A stretch of 64,000 nucleotides of DNA from contig JAPVLO010000039.1 of assembly GCA_027257055.1 (NCBI GenBank), positions 9,020,501 through 9,084,500 of the forward strand, written 5' to 3'. This DNA is from Cephalopachus bancanus (lineage: Eukaryota > Chordata > Mammalia > Primates > Tarsiidae). Position numbers and translations under genes: made by a program. Of the stretch, positions 44,537-57,699 are shown one piece after another. A model generated the notes under the pieces. It had not been told where the DNA came from. It saw only the letters and a list, made by a program, of their open reading frames with translations, and searched no databases. Position 1 is the stretch's first letter, and every line of letters begins with the position of its first letter.

Positions 44537-45490
44537 CACAGGTTTGGTCCTAGCCTTCTCATTAGTTTCTAGCAGAATTATACATGCAAGTATCTGCCCT
44601 CCAGTGAGAATGCCCTCTGGGTCCCAACTAGACCAAAGGGAGCAGACATCAAGAACACTAACAAGTAGCTCACAACGTCTTGCTCAACCACACCCCCACG
44701 GGACACAGCAGTAATAAAATTTAAGCAATAAACGAAAGTTCGACTAAGTTATACTAGAAGTATAGGGTTGGTAAATTTCGTGCCAGCCACCGCGGTCATA
44801 CGATTAACCCAAACTAATAAGATCCGGCGTAAAGCGTGTTTAAATTATACGCAAACTAAAGTTAAACCCTGACTAGGCTGTAAAAAGCTACAGTCAAACC
44901 TAAAATAATCCACGAAAGCGACTTTAATGTTTTGAAGACACGACAGCTAAGACTCAAACTGGGATTAGGTACCCCACTGTGCTTAGCCATAAGTATAAAT
45001 AAATATAAACAAATTTATTCGCCAGAGTACTACAGGCAACAGCTTAAAGCTCAAAGGACTTGGCGGGGCTTCATACCCCTCTAGAGGAGCCTATTCTATA
45101 ACCGATAAACCCCAATTAACCTTACCACCCCTTGCTAATTCAGTCTATATGCCGCCATCTTCAGCAAACCCTAAAAAGGCCCTAAAGTAAGCACAAGTAT
45201 AAACATAAAAACGTCAGGTCAAGGTGTAACCTATGAGGTGGAAAGCAGTGGGCTGCATTCTCTACTTTAGAGCACTACAGATATTCTTATGAAAACAAGA
45301 ATTAAGGAGGATTTAGCAGTAAACCAAGAACAGAGAGCTTGATTGAAAAAAGGCCATGAAGCACGCACACACCGCCCGTCACCCTCCTCAAATGCAACCT
45401 ATACAGCAACTACATAAAAATAAATCATAATGCATGAGATGAGGTAAGTCGTAACAAGGTAGGCATACTGGAAAGTGTGCTTGGACTAGA
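44537..45490 (+). pseudogene. MT-RNR1: NUMT: 12S rRNA
   Basis: Full-length 954-base copy with universal blocks GTGCCAGCCACCGCGG, AAACTGGGATTAGGTACC, ACACACCGCCCGTCACC and GTCGTAACAAGGTA. No large deletion. Differences from human in the first 150 bases are numerous, which supports a distant primate source. Confidence 0.95.
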
Positions 45491-45556
45491 CAAAGTGTAG
45501 CTTAAACACAAAGCACCCGGCTTACACCCGGAAGATTTCACAAATGACCGCTTTGA
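45491..45556 (+). pseudogene. MT-TV: NUMT: tRNA-Val
   Basis: CAAAGTGTAGCTTAAACAC start, between the two rRNAs. Confidence 0.9.
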
Positions 45557-47131
45557 ACTTAACCCTAGCCCAAGCTAAATCAACTAACTCATATTAAACC
45601 CTGTAAACCAAAGCATTTACTTAGCCTAAAAAGTATGGGAGATAGAAATTTATTATAGGCGCTATAGATAAAGTACCGTGAGGGAAAGATGAAAGACACC
45701 TTAAAGTACAAAAAAGCAAAGATCCCCACTTTTACCTTTTGCATAACGAATTAGCTAGAACAATTTCACAAAGAGAACTTTAGCCAAAACCCCCAAACCC
45801 AGACGAGCTACTTGTGAACAGCCAGAAGGGCACACTCATCTATGTTGCAAAACAGTGAGAAGATTTTCAAGTAGCCGTGAAAAGCCTACCGAGCCTGGTG
45901 ATAGCTGGTTGTCCAGAATAGAATATTAGTTCAACTTTAAATTTACCTACAGAATAAACAATCTCCATGTAAATTTAAATGTTATTCTAAAGAGGGACAG
46001 CTCTTTAGAAATAGGAAACAACCTTACTTAGAGAGTAACCTAACCCTTTTCCATAGTTGACCTAAAAGCAGCCACCCATTAAGAAAGCGTTCAAGCTCAA
46101 CTCTACCCAACATACCCTAATCTCAATAACCAACCACAACTCCTATAATTACACTGGACTAATCTATAAATTCATAGAAGCAATACTGCTAATATAAGTA
46201 ACAAGAAACTATTCTCCTCGCACAAGCTTATATCAGACTGGATAAACCACTGATAGTTAACAACCCAATATAAACAACTACAGATATATGATTTATTACT
46301 TCCATTGTTAACCCAACACAGGCATGCGTTTTCTTTAAAGGAAAGATTAAAAGAAGTAGAAGGAACTCGGCAAAACTTAAACCCCGCCTGTTTACCAAAA
46401 CATCACCTCTAGCATCACCAATATTAGAGGCACTGCCTGCCCAGTGATACACATTAAACGGCCGCGGCATCCTAACCGTGCAAAGGTAGCATAATCACTT
46501 GTTCTCTAAATAAGGACTAGTATGAATGGCCACATGAGGGTTTTACTGTCTCCTACTTCCAATCAGTGAAATTGACATCTCCGTGAAGAGGCAGAGATAC
46601 CCTAATAAGATGAGAAGACCCTATGGAGCTTCAATTTAACAACTCAACCAGTACCCAAATCAACCTATTAGAATCAACACCCGACTGGATATGAGCTGTA
46701 AATTTCGGTTGGGGTGACCTCGGAGCACAAACAAACCTCCGAATGATAATACCCAAGACTTTACCAGTCTAAGCAAAAATCATTTATCGACCCAAACTTA
46801 CTTTGAGCAACGGAACAAGTTACCCTAGGGATAACAGCGCAATCCTATTACAGAGTCCATATCACAATAGGGTTTACGACCTCGATGTTGGACCAGGATA
46901 TCCCAGTGGTGCAACCGCTATTAACGCTTCGTTTGTTCAACGATTAAAATCCTACGTGATCTGAGTTCAGACCGGAGCAATCCAGGTCGGTTTCTATCTA
47001 TTGACTATCTTTCCCAGTACGAAAGGACAAGAAAGATGGGACCTACCCCTACCCGAAGCGTCCCCTATTTAATAGATGAAATAATCTTAATCGAGTAAAT
47101 TAACAAATAACCCTACCCAAGAACAGGGTTC
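45557..47131 (+). pseudogene. MT-RNR2: NUMT: 16S rRNA
   Basis: A 1,575-base copy with conserved blocks: GCCTGGTGATAGCTGGTTG near 45,893, CCGTGCAAAGGTAGCATAAT at about 46,476, GACGAGAAGACC-equivalent 'gatgagaagaccctatgg' at 46,610, and the peptidyl-transferase region 'agtacgaaaggac' near 47,016. Appears complete. Confidence 0.95.
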
Positions 47132-47206
47132 GTTAAGATGGCAGAGCCCGGTAATTGCATAAAACTTAAAACTTTATTATCAGAGTTCAACTCCTCTTCT
47201 TAACAA
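47132..47206 (+). pseudogene. MT-TL1: NUMT: tRNA-Leu(UUR)
   Basis: GTTAAGATGGCAGAGCCCGG start, the conserved sequence containing the rRNA transcription terminator site; ends two bases before ND1. Confidence 0.9.
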
Positions 47207-47207
47207 C

Positions 47208-48164
47208 ATGTTTATAATTAATTTATTAATCCTAATTATCCCAGTAATTCTAGCTATAGCCTTCCTAACATTAGCAGAACGCAAGGTACTAGGATATATA
47301 CAACTCCGAAAAGGCCCTAACATTATTGGGCCTTACGGCCTCCTCCAACCTTTTGCAGATGCCATAAAACTATTTATTAAAGAACCCCTCCACCCTCTTA
47401 CATCCACATCCCTACTCTATATCACCGCCCCCACCCTTGCCCTATCCCTCGCTCTCATTATATGAATTCCCATACCCATACCACACCCCCTCCTCAGATA
47501 AACCTAAGCATCCTATTTATTCTGGCTACATCCAGCCTAGCCGTATACTCAATCCTTTGATCAGGCTGAGCATCAAACTCCAAATACGCACTAATCGGTG
47601 CACGCCGAGCAGTAGCCCAGACAATCTCATACGAAGGAACCCTCGCAATCATCCTCCTAGCAATTCTTCTAATAAGTGGATCTTTTACACGAATAACACT
47701 AATCACGACTCAAGAATACTCCGGATTAATTGCTACCCTCCTGACCACTAGCAATAATATGATTCATCTCAACATTAGCAGAAACAAATCGAGCACCCTT
47801 CGACCTCACAGAAGGTGAGTCAGAATTAGTTTCAGGATTCAACGTTGAGTATGCTGCAGGACCATTCGCCCTATTCTTCATAGCAGGATATACTAATATT
47901 ATTATAATAAATGCCCTAACTACCATCATCTTCCTAGGCGCACTACACAATATCTCTATACTCAAAATATTCACAATCAACTTCATAATAAAAACACTCA
48001 TTCTCACCTCACTTTTCCTATGAATCCGAGCCTCATACCCACGATTCCGATATGATCAGCTAATACACCTACTATGAAAAAATTTTCTCCCCCTCACACT
48101 AGCCTTATGTGTATGACATATCTCAATACCTATCCTAATATGCAGCATCCCACACCACCTATAA
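47208..48164 (+). pseudogene. MT-ND1: NUMT: ND1
   Basis: NADH dehydrogenase subunit 1, a membrane subunit of respiratory complex I. ATG at 47,208 and TAA at 48,162-48,164; 957 bases, usual length. Conserved [17 protein letters not shown] at about residues 22-38. One base is lost near 47,481 and one gained near 47,747, so about 89 codons lie out of frame and then the frame is restored. It needs the mitochondrial code and could not be translated in the nucleus. Confidence 0.9.
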
Positions 48165-48168
48165 AACA

Positions 48169-48237
48169 AGAAATATGTCTGACAAAAGAATTACTTTGAT
48201 AGAGTAAATAATAGAGGTTTAAGCCCTCTTACTTCTA
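48169..48237 (+). pseudogene. MT-TI: NUMT: tRNA-Ile
   Basis: AGAAATATGTCTGAC start; follows ND1 in the usual order. Confidence 0.85.
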
Positions 48238-48307
48238 GAATTATAGGAATTGAACCTATACTTAAGAATTCAAAATTCTTCGTGCTACCTAATTACACAA
48301 TATTCTA
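48235..48307 (-). pseudogene. MT-TQ: NUMT: tRNA-Gln
   Basis: Light-strand tRNA overlapping tRNA-Ile by three bases, as usual in mammals. Confidence 0.85.
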
Positions 48308-48308
48308 C

Positions 48309-48377
48309 AGTAAGGTCAGCTAAATAAGCTATTGGGCCCATACCCCGAAAATGTTGGTTTATACCCTTCCCGTACTA
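48309..48377 (+). pseudogene. MT-TM: NUMT: tRNA-Met
   Basis: AGTAAGGTCAGCTAAATAAGC start with anticodon loop 'gggcccataccc'; has an extra T in the T-arm. Confidence 0.85.
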
Positions 48378-49421
48378 ATCAAGCCCATCATCCTATCCTC
48401 TATTTTCCTCACTCTATTCTCAGGTACTATAATTACCATATTCAGTTCCCACTGACTACTAATTTGAATCGGACTAGAAATAAGCATATTAGCCATTACA
48501 GCCCTCCTAATTGAAAAAGCCAAACCCCGTTCAACGGAAGCAGCCACTAAATATTTTTTAATCCAAGCCACCGCCTCCATACTTCTAATAATAGCCGTAA
48601 TTATAAATATAAGCTACTCCAGACAATGAACTATTCTAAATAAATTCAATCAGGCGTCCTCAATAATAATCTTAATCGCCCTAGTAATAAAATTAGGCCT
48701 CTCACCTTTCCACTTCTGAGTTCCAGAAGTTATACAAGGGGTATCACTAATATCTGGAATATTACTCCTTACATGACAAAAACTAGCCCCTATTTCAATC
48801 TTATATCAAATCAACACAGCCCTAAACCTAACACCAGTAATTTTAATTGCCCTAACCTCTATCGCACTAGGCGGATGAGGAGGATTAAATCAAACACAAC
48901 TCCGAAAAATCTTAGCCTACTCTTCCATTGCCCACATAGGATGAATAATCGCAATCTTAAAATATAACCCTACCATCATAACCCTTAACCTCCTCATCTA
49001 CATCACTTTAACAATTACACTATTTTCTATATTACTTCTCTTTTCAAGTACTACCATCCTAACAATGTCCAGCTCATGAAATAAAACCCCACGAGCATCA
49101 TCCATAATACTCCTAGTTCTATTGTCCCTAGGAGGATTGCCCCCACTTACAGGCTTTCTTCCCAAATGAGCAATCATTTAAGAATTCATAAAAAATGACA
49201 GCATTCTCATCCCGATATTAATAGCCATTACAGCCTTACTTAACCTATACTTCTATATACGACTAATCTACTCAACAACCCTAACCATATTCCCAATCAA
49301 CAATAATACAAAAATAAAATGACAATTCAAAAATATAAAACTAATACTCATTGTTCCCACCCTAACAACTTTATCCACCCTACTTTTACCCTTATCTCCC
49401 ACACTTCTACCACTGGACTAG
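48378..49421 (+). pseudogene. MT-ND2: NUMT: ND2
   Basis: NADH dehydrogenase subunit 2. ATC start directly after tRNA-Met, TAG at 49,419-49,421, 1,044 bases, normal length. In frame under the mitochondrial code except for a premature TAA at 49,179-49,181 within the conserved KWAII-E-EF region, most simply a C-to-T change from CAA. Confidence 0.9.
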
Positions 49422-49485
49422 GAATTTAGGTTAACTAGACCAAGAGCCTTCAAAGCCCTAAGTAAGCTAATATGCTTCATTCCTG
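49420..49485 (+). pseudogene. MT-TW: NUMT: tRNA-Trp
   Basis: AGGAATTTAGGTTAACTAGAC start, anticodon loop 'ccttcaaagc'. Confidence 0.85.
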
Positions 49486-49498
49486 TACTCCCATTATT

Positions 49499-49568
49499 AA
49501 GGACTGCAGAGGCTCACTCCACATCAACTAAATGCAAATCAGTCATTTTAATTTAAGCTAAATCCTTC
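49499..49568 (-). pseudogene. MT-TA: NUMT: tRNA-Ala
   Basis: Light-strand gene; 'aaggactgca' is the complement of its 3' end. Confidence 0.85.
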
Positions 49569-49571
49569 ACA

Positions 49572-49644
49572 CTAGATGGGTGGGCTCCAACCCCATGAAA
49601 ATTTAGTTAACAGCTAAATACCCTATCCAACTGGCTTCAATCTA
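49572..49644 (-). pseudogene. MT-TN: NUMT: tRNA-Asn
   Basis: Light-strand gene with loop text 'agttaacagctaa', next to the light-strand origin. Confidence 0.85.
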
Positions 49645-49680
49645 CTTCTCCCGCCGCCAAGAAAAAAAAGGCGGGAGAAG
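49645..49680. other. NUMT: light-strand replication origin hairpin
   Basis: A perfect 11-bp stem CTTCTCCCGCC / GGCGGGAGAAG with a 14-base loop; the standard mammalian position between tRNA-Asn and tRNA-Cys. Confidence 0.95.
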
Positions 49681-49745
49681 TCCCAGCAGAATTGAAGCTG
49701 CTCCTTTGAATTTGCAATTCAATGTGATTATTCACCTCAGGACTT
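49680..49745 (-). pseudogene. MT-TC: NUMT: tRNA-Cys
   Basis: Light-strand gene with 'tttgaatttgcaattcaa' in the anticodon arm. Confidence 0.85.
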
Positions 49746-49812
49746 GGTAAAAAGGGGACTCCACCCCTATCTTTAGATTTACAGCCTAATGCTCTTTTCA
49801 GCCATTTTACCC
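49746..49812 (-). pseudogene. MT-TY: NUMT: tRNA-Tyr
   Basis: Light-strand gene with 'tttagatttacag' anticodon loop, ending before COX1. Confidence 0.85.
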
Positions 49813-49819
49813 TTTACTT

Positions 49820-51356
<1,537 letters not shown>

Positions 51357-51364
51357 CTAATTAT

Positions 51365-51432
51365 AAGAAAGGAGGGAATTGAACCCCCCAAAACTGGTTT
51401 CAAGCCAACTCCATAACCACTATGTCTTTCTT
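51365..51432 (-). pseudogene. MT-TS1: NUMT: tRNA-Ser(UCN)
   Basis: Light-strand gene, complement of 'ggtttcaagccaactccat', after COX1. Confidence 0.85.
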
Positions 51433-51438
51433 TATAAC

Positions 51439-51485
51439 AAAATACTAGTAAAACTAGTACATAACTTTGTCAAAGTTAAATTACA
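51439..51485 (+). pseudogene. MT-TD: NUMT: tRNA-Asp, 3' truncated
   Basis: Text includes 'ataactttgtcaaagttaaattaca' and stops at the junction with PTX4 exon 2, lacking about the last 20 bases. Confidence 0.85.
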
Positions 51486-51551
51486 GGACACATGGCAGTG
51501 TCTGGCCACGCTTTACACGTGCTTCAAGGTCGCCTCTTGCAATCGTTTGAC
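51486..51551 (-). pseudogene. PTX4: PTX4 copy C exon 2, 5' part
   Basis: The acceptor cttcacag precedes GTCAAACGATTGCAAGAG (VKRLQE; VQRFQE in copy D). A TAA appears where copy D has CAG. Ends at the mitochondrial junction. Confidence 0.8.
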
Positions 51552-52307
51552 CTGTGAAGGGGACACACAGCCATTATGGGGCCAGGAGCAGCAGGAGCAA
51601 GCCTCTTCTCCCACTGCGGCGGCGCCTGCTTCTGCCCGGCCAGGGCAGCACTTCAGCAGGGCTCTGAGTTGTGACCAGTTACCATGACCAGCCCCACCTG
51701 ACCAGGCATGGAAAGGAAGGTGACTGACCCCAGGTCTCGAGCAGCACCATATGGGTTCTCTCCAGGCTCAAGCCCCAGGCTCTGATTTCTCCCCCAGGCC
51801 CTGAAGACCACCGGTCGGTCACGTCACCACTGTGACCCCAGGTCTTGCCTGTGAGTGAGGGACAGGCAGGGTGGCCTCATGCGTGCTCTAAGGGGCTCAA
51901 ACAGGAGGCACCTGGTGCAGGCCTGACACACACGAGACATCCAGGAACCATCCACTGACCACATATGACTGTCTGCAAGTCTGTCCACACCCTCTGCCTT
52001 GAGGTAGACCTGTGACCTCACGGCTCCCACACCCAGAGATGCCACCTGGCCTCAGCACCCCAGCACCTGCAGCTCTGCTCCTCGGACCTTGCAGGACCCT
52101 CCCAGCCTCCGGTCCCACCTGACTGTTGGGCCCCGTGTGTCATCTGGCTGTTCTTCAAGGCAGAGCCCAGCAAATCGTTAGCCGGTTTCGAAACACAGGT
52201 CAATTCCACATCTGTGTCCACCAAGCACCAATATGTATGGTGTCTGTTACATTTGTCCTCTGTTGCCAATTTTAAAAACCAACTGCCCAAGTCATGGGTG
52301 CACTTGC
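51552..52307 (-). other. Intron 1 of PTX4 copy C
   Basis: Counterpart of 7,306-8,109 of U1. Starts (minus strand) with GCAAGT and ends cttcacag. No element inside. Confidence 0.7.
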
Positions 52308-52448
52308 CTGTTCTTCTAGTACACAAACTCTCTCTAAAAATGGTGCCCTTGGCCCTGCTGGGGTGACTTCCTGAAGTGAAGCCTCATGTAGATATAAAGG
52401 CACAAAAATAAAGAGCAAAGGCAGGGTCTTCCTCCCCAGGCAGCCCAT
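52308..52448 (-). pseudogene. PTX4: PTX4 copy C exon 1, open frame
   Basis: An open 47-codon exon: signal peptide of about 20 residues with hydrophobic core LPLLFIFVPLYL, then the start of the mature chain ending LEEQ in phase 0. GC donor GCAAGT at 52,307-52,302. Confidence 0.8.
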
Positions 52449-52569
52449 CCTGAGAGTCAGGGAGGCCCAGCAGTCTCCTGTCAGATCAATGTGCAGTCGA
52501 GGTGGAGTTGCCTCGTGACACGCCCCCCAAACCTCCAGTTGAGCAGTTTCCTTCTTCGGCTCTGACTAT

Positions 52570-53699
52570 GTGACGTACTTTCTGCCTCTCAGTGACAGGC
52601 ATCTGCCTTCAGGCCTGTGGGCTCTCAGAACTGGATGTTCCCAAGGAGACAAGATTAAAACAGATGCAAACAACTTCTCTGGAGAAACTTCTACCGGGAT
52701 AAAGCTGACGTGTGGTCGGTTCAGAGGTAGATGCGGGTGATGCTTTCACAGGAGCACATGGACGATGTTTCCAAGAAGCCCCAACAGGAAAGGGAACCTG
52801 GCTGTGTTGCGAGGTCAAGAGAGCCAGGTCTGCGTGGGCATCCAGCCTCCAGGCCACTGTAGCCGCACCCTGTTTCTGTGTGTTTCAGCAAGGCAACGGA
52901 TATGTGATTGGGCGCGACCTGAATTCATTCGGGGGCACAGGAGGTAGAGTGTATCGAATGACACCTTCCCAAAGACTAACTCATAACCCCAGGACCTGTG
53001 ACTGTGGCCTATGTGAAAAGGGTCTTTGCAGATGCAATGGAGGATTTTGGATGAGGCCATCCCGGAATATCCAGGTGGGCCCTCCATCCAATGACGAGTG
53101 TCCTTACAAGAGACAGGACAGACACCAAAGAGCAGGTCGCATGCAGACGGGGGCAGAGAGTGGGGGATGCTGACACCCTTGAGCACCAGAGTTCTTGAGG
53201 AAGGAAGAGAAAGAGTAGGACCGCCCCAGGGTCTTCTGGGAGAGTGACACCTTGGTTTCAGACTTCTGGCCACCAGAACTTCAGTAGGGTATATGTCTGC
53301 TGTTTGAAGCCACCCAGCTTGTGGTCATAAGATAGTCCCTGATGGGGTCCCCCAAAGGCCTCCACCATTTCCAAGATCAGAGGAGCAGGCCCCAAGGCTC
53401 ATCAGGTCAAGTGTCCATGTCAGAAGACCACAGATGCAGAGAAGTTGGTAACAGCATCCAGAGAGAATGTTCGGCTCATGTGGACAGGACTGAGCCTTCT
53501 TGTGGAGAACTGCTGCCCATCGCAACAGCAGCATCTAGAGCCAGAGACACAGGAGCAGACCTGGCAACGTCTGCTTGAGAATGCTTCCCGCCTGAGACTG
53601 TGTGTTTAGCTCCAGGGCGAATCGACCAGGAGCAAAGAATGCAGACCTTTTCCAATATGCAAAGACTCCAGAAATTTATCTTCCGTGTCACACACACCC
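52570..53699. other. Unit sequence upstream of PTX4 copy C
   Basis: Reverse of U1 5,620-6,680 and 6,950-7,010. Nothing beyond duplication recognised. Confidence 0.5.
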
Positions 53700-53820
53700 C
53701 TTTTTTTGAGTCAGGGTCTCACTCTGTTGCCCAGGCTGGAGTGCAGTGGCACAAACACAGCTCAGCACTGTTTTCAACTTCTGGGCTCAAGAGATCCTCC
53801 CGCCTCACTGCGCCTGGCCC
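53700..53820 (-). mobile_element. Partial Alu, minus strand
   Basis: Counterpart of the 5,480-5,604 Alu end in U1 but without the hairpin: 'gagtcagggtctcactctg..ggctcaagagatcctcc'. Confidence 0.75.
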
Positions 53821-54582
53821 ATGCCCCCTTTGTTGGGACATGACTGGATGCTGAGCTTCAGGAAAACATGGCATGAAAAAGGAGTGAAGCTGCCATGGTC
53901 TCTGGGAGCTCTGTGACCCAGTGGCAGACTGGGAGGAGCGTCCGGGATGATGGGACCCTGGAAGCGGCCCAGAGGGCACCCCTGGCACTCTTGCTCCCTG
54001 ACATCCCTCCATCAGCTCTGGTCCTGAGAAACACCCTGAGTTCAACCACTTTCAACACCCCCCTTTTTCCCAAGCCTGAGCTTCCTTGGCCGCCCAGGGT
54101 CTCCCCCTACCGTCTGCTCTCCAAAGTACACCCAGTGTGGACCTTCCACATGCAGGGGAGACCCTGACGCCCACTCCCTCCAAAACTCCAGGAACCAACC
54201 ACTGCTGAGTCAAACCTTTCGTGACCCCACCTGTGGCCTCTCCTCCTCCAGGCCTCACCCCTTCGTCCGCCTCCCTCGGCTCCACGTCCCTGGTGACTGT
54301 CGTGGCCTCCGCATCCACCTGCAGGTTTCCTCCACCCATCAGCCTTCCCCGAGGTGTGGCCACAGTGAGAGCCCTGCTCCAGTGTCGACCAGAGCTCACC
54401 CCGTACCTCAGTGGGACCCCCGCCCTCCCTCGTTTTCTTGCCCTGCCTGGTTTTTCTCCCCGTGACTTGCCACCTGGCGTGTTGTGCATGTTCTTTATTG
54501 TCCCTGATGTGTGAGCAGGAGCAGTCAGCTTCCTTGGTCACCCAGGAAGAGAACTTGCTCACCTAATAGCCATGCAGTGAAG
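53821..54582. other. Unit flank, U3 copy
   Basis: Reverse of U1 4,520-5,290. No gene recognised. Confidence 0.4.
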
Positions 54583-54588
54583 GTTTGC
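54583..54588. repeat. Target-site duplication GTTTGC, left
   Basis: Six bases repeated at 55,571-55,576. The empty site is intact in U1 ('cattcagcaaacc' near 4,514). Confidence 0.85.
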
Positions 54589-55570
54589 TGCGGGAGTCCC
54601 GCTCCTGCAAGGGTCGGGTGTCTCTGTAGGTGTGACAGCGTCAGCGATTTACGAAAGAGGGAAGAAACTAGAGAGAAAGAAAGAGATTGAACTTCTGTTT
54701 AGTGCAGACGTCGTTTATTGGGAATTACAAAGGATCTTTTATCCCCAGATTTTGCACAGTCAGTCTCACATGTCTTTCACGTGAACACAAAGCCAGGTGC
54801 ATGAGGGGCGTCCCTCCCACACCAGATGTTTTCTCAGGTATGAGGAAGGACAAACCCAAAACTGTATTACTGTTCCCTATGCTTGGTTAATGTTCCTCAA
54901 AAGCAATGCAACCACCCCTACTAGCATCATGATGTTCTAATAATCAGTAACTTCTAAAGCTTATGCACACACCATACCTATGATGACTAACTTAAATCCT
55001 ATTACCTTTCTATTCTATGCTAATTCTACTAATCCTAACTTGCACAATTGCTATGGAAACTCTTAATTATAGCTCAAACCAGTTCCTAAAGAATGTGGCC
55101 CAGTCCAAATATCATGCTGGGCTCTCCAGAATGTGGCCCAGTCCAAAGTTCACAGTGGGCCACTTCTTGGAACAAATGATTACAATCTCACACAAAATGG
55201 CTACTACAAACCTCTAAGAACTACATAACTACCATATAAAATTATTTTATTTCTCAGCCAATATACTAAAAACCTGTGACCAGTACTAAGGCTCTTAGAT
55301 GTGATCCAAGTTTAAACTGTAAGTTGTACTAAAGCCAAAACCGCAGTCAGTAGGAAAAAGGGAACAATGAGTTTCCAAAGTCAGCTATGTTCCTCCGGGT
55401 CTCAGAGTTCTATGCTTGAGCTAGCAGGAGTTTTTTCTGGCTGTAGTGCTAAGCAAGAAAAGGGAGAGGAAATGGGGTCAACAGCTCCCAAATGCATCCT
55501 AGTGGTCTCGGGGTCCACAGTCCTCCCTGATCCCTAATGCTCAGTGGGCCTCCGTGGCCGGCTCCCAACA
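54589..55570 (-). mobile_element. Solo LTR, minus strand, 982 bp, class-II-like, private to U3
   Basis: On the minus strand it starts TGTTGGGAGCCGGCC and ends GACTCCCGCA, with a six-base target duplication GTTTGC. A TGTTGGGAGCC start, length near 1 kb and six-base duplication are features of beta-retrovirus-like (ERVK/IAP-type) elements. The minus strand has AATAAA (complement TTTATT at about 54,714). The U1 counterpart (about 4,510) is uninterrupted. Family assignment is inference. Confidence 0.8.
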
Positions 55571-55576
55571 GTTTGC
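55571..55576. repeat. Target-site duplication GTTTGC, right
   Basis: Second copy flanking the 982-bp LTR. Confidence 0.85.
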
Positions 55577-56195
55577 TGAATGAATAAATGTTGCCCAGAT
55601 GTTACCACGTTGTCTCTGCTGAAATGACCCCTCCTTAGCAGGTTTCCTAGGACATGCCTTCCCCAAAGGTGAAGCCACCCACTCTTAGGGTGTCAACAGA
55701 ACACTCCGCATCATGCAAACGTTCCATTATCTGTGCTGTACAGTGTGGTGGCCACATGCCACAGGTGGTACCAAGCCCTTGATGTGTGGCTAGTGCCAGC
55801 AAAGAACAGGATTTTTAATTTTATTTAATTTCAGTTAGTGCATAGTGGTTACCTTGTTGAAGGCCTTAGTTTCCCGGTGGCAGGGCCTTGCGGTCCCAGG
55901 TCTCTGTTTCCCTAGCAGGCCCTGGTCCAGGCCTCATCTGGCAGCAGCCACGGACCCACCTTCAATCAGCAGTGGGTCCTCCACTCCAGGCTACACTGTC
56001 ATTCTCAGCAGCAGCTCAGCCTCCTCATGGTCCAGCTGCAACCTCACCACCTTCTTGGAGATGTTGGCCATGGCCCGCCACCAGGAGATGCTACTTGGGG
56101 AGGCCCACTGCTTTGTGTTTATTCTCATGACACACACCGACTATCATGTGATTTGGGGGTATTTGCCATGAGACCTGTGGCAATGGCCACTCTCC
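55577..56195. other. Outer end of U3
   Basis: Reverse of U1 3,770-4,515; the homology fades near 56,195. Confidence 0.5.
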
Positions 56196-56201
56196 TTCAT
56201 T

Positions 56202-56224
56202 GTATTTCCATTGAATGGAAATAC
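56202..56224. repeat. Perfect palindrome at the U3/U4 junction
   Basis: GTATTTCCATT (56,202-56,212), one-base loop G, AATGGAAATAC (56,214-56,224). It lies in the short stretch where U3 homology has ended and U4 homology (from about 56,232) has not begun. Confidence 0.85.
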
Positions 56225-56904
56225 GTGCAGAGTCATTCTTTTCTGTCACTCTTTCAGGGTTGTGGCATTATGAACAAGCAATAGTGGGTTTCATATCACG
56301 AGAAAATTGAAGCTAATTGCTGAGATAGGGATCCAGTAGGACTAAATTTCCCTAGACAGAAATTCCAAGACCCAGATCAAAGTTCCTGAAATCGTAAGTT
56401 GGTATGAGAAGACCAGTCAGGACCAAGATGGTATCCAAAGTGACATCAGTGTGCCCTCTTTGCTCATTATATGCTAATTATACTGCGTTAGCATGCTAAA
56501 TACACTTCCACCAGCCCCATGAGAGTTTACAATTACCATGGCTACTCCTAGAAGCTACCCTATAGGTTTAAAAAAGGGGAGAAGTCCATAGTTTCTAGAA
56601 CTCCCCACCCCTTACCTGGAAAACCCAGAATCGTCCATCCCTTGCTTATCCTAGAATCAAGCGATGGCCGTCGATAAAGTGAGCCAGGCATCCGGGCTGC
56701 TTTGCCTGTGGGTAGCCTGCTTGCTGTCATTTCAGTTAACTTGTTTCCATTTTCTTCTTAAGGCTCATGCTTGAATTCTTTCCTGTATGAAGCCAAAAAA
56801 CTGTCTTGGCCTACTAGATTGAGCCCCAGTTTGGGGGTTCACATGTGACATTACTAATAGGGATACTCAGGGCAAAAACTGTGTGACCAATTTCATGGCA
56901 TGGA

Positions 56905-57195
56905 TCTTTTTTTATTGAGTTGGAGTCTCACTCTGCCACCCAGACTGGAGTGCAGTGTCCGCTCCCGGCCACTGCAGCCTCGACCTGCTGGGCCCCGGCA
57001 ATCCTTCGGCCTCAGCCTTCCAGTAGCTGGAACTGCAGGCATGCCCTACCACTCCCAGCTAATTTTTTGATTTATTGTAGAGATGAGGTCTCGCCAAGTT
57101 GCCCAGGCGGGTCTCGAACCCGCGGGCTCAGGCCATCCACTCACCTCAGCCTCCCAAAGCACGGGATTACAGGCGAGCCACCGAGCCCAGCCTGT
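56905..57195 (-). mobile_element. Alu element, lineage-type, minus strand
   Basis: 'tttttattgagttggagtctcact' to 'cgagcccagcc', flanked by 'tggcatggatctt' on both sides (target duplication). Confidence 0.9.
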
Positions 57196-57519
57196 GGCAT
57201 GGATCTTACCGTTGCAAAGTGCTCTGCGCTCAAAAACGGCAAACCACAAGGGAAACTCACGTGGGTGTCAAGACTGCCAGTGGTTATTTGCTTCATGGGT
57301 TCTGTGTTGGCTTTGCAGCAGTCAGATCTGGAAGACCCTGCATGCTCAGCGTCAGCAGGGCTGCTAAGTCCAGAAGAAGATGGGGAATCATACCTGAGAG
57401 GTGCAGATGAATTACTCGAAACAAGTGACTGATAATTGAGTCCTGAAGGCACTGGGCAAGACAGAGAGAAGGCTCACCACCTAGGGATCCTCCCATGATG
57501 TCTTTACTAGAAAAGTTTA

Positions 57520-57699
<180 letters not shown>

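Noticed and set aside
47437..47751. Standard-code open frame inside ND1
   Set aside because: A frame artefact of reading mitochondrial sequence with the nuclear code across the 47,481 shift.
49645..49680. Hairpin as a transcription terminator
   Set aside because: It is the mitochondrial light-strand origin in its standard tRNA-Asn/tRNA-Cys position.
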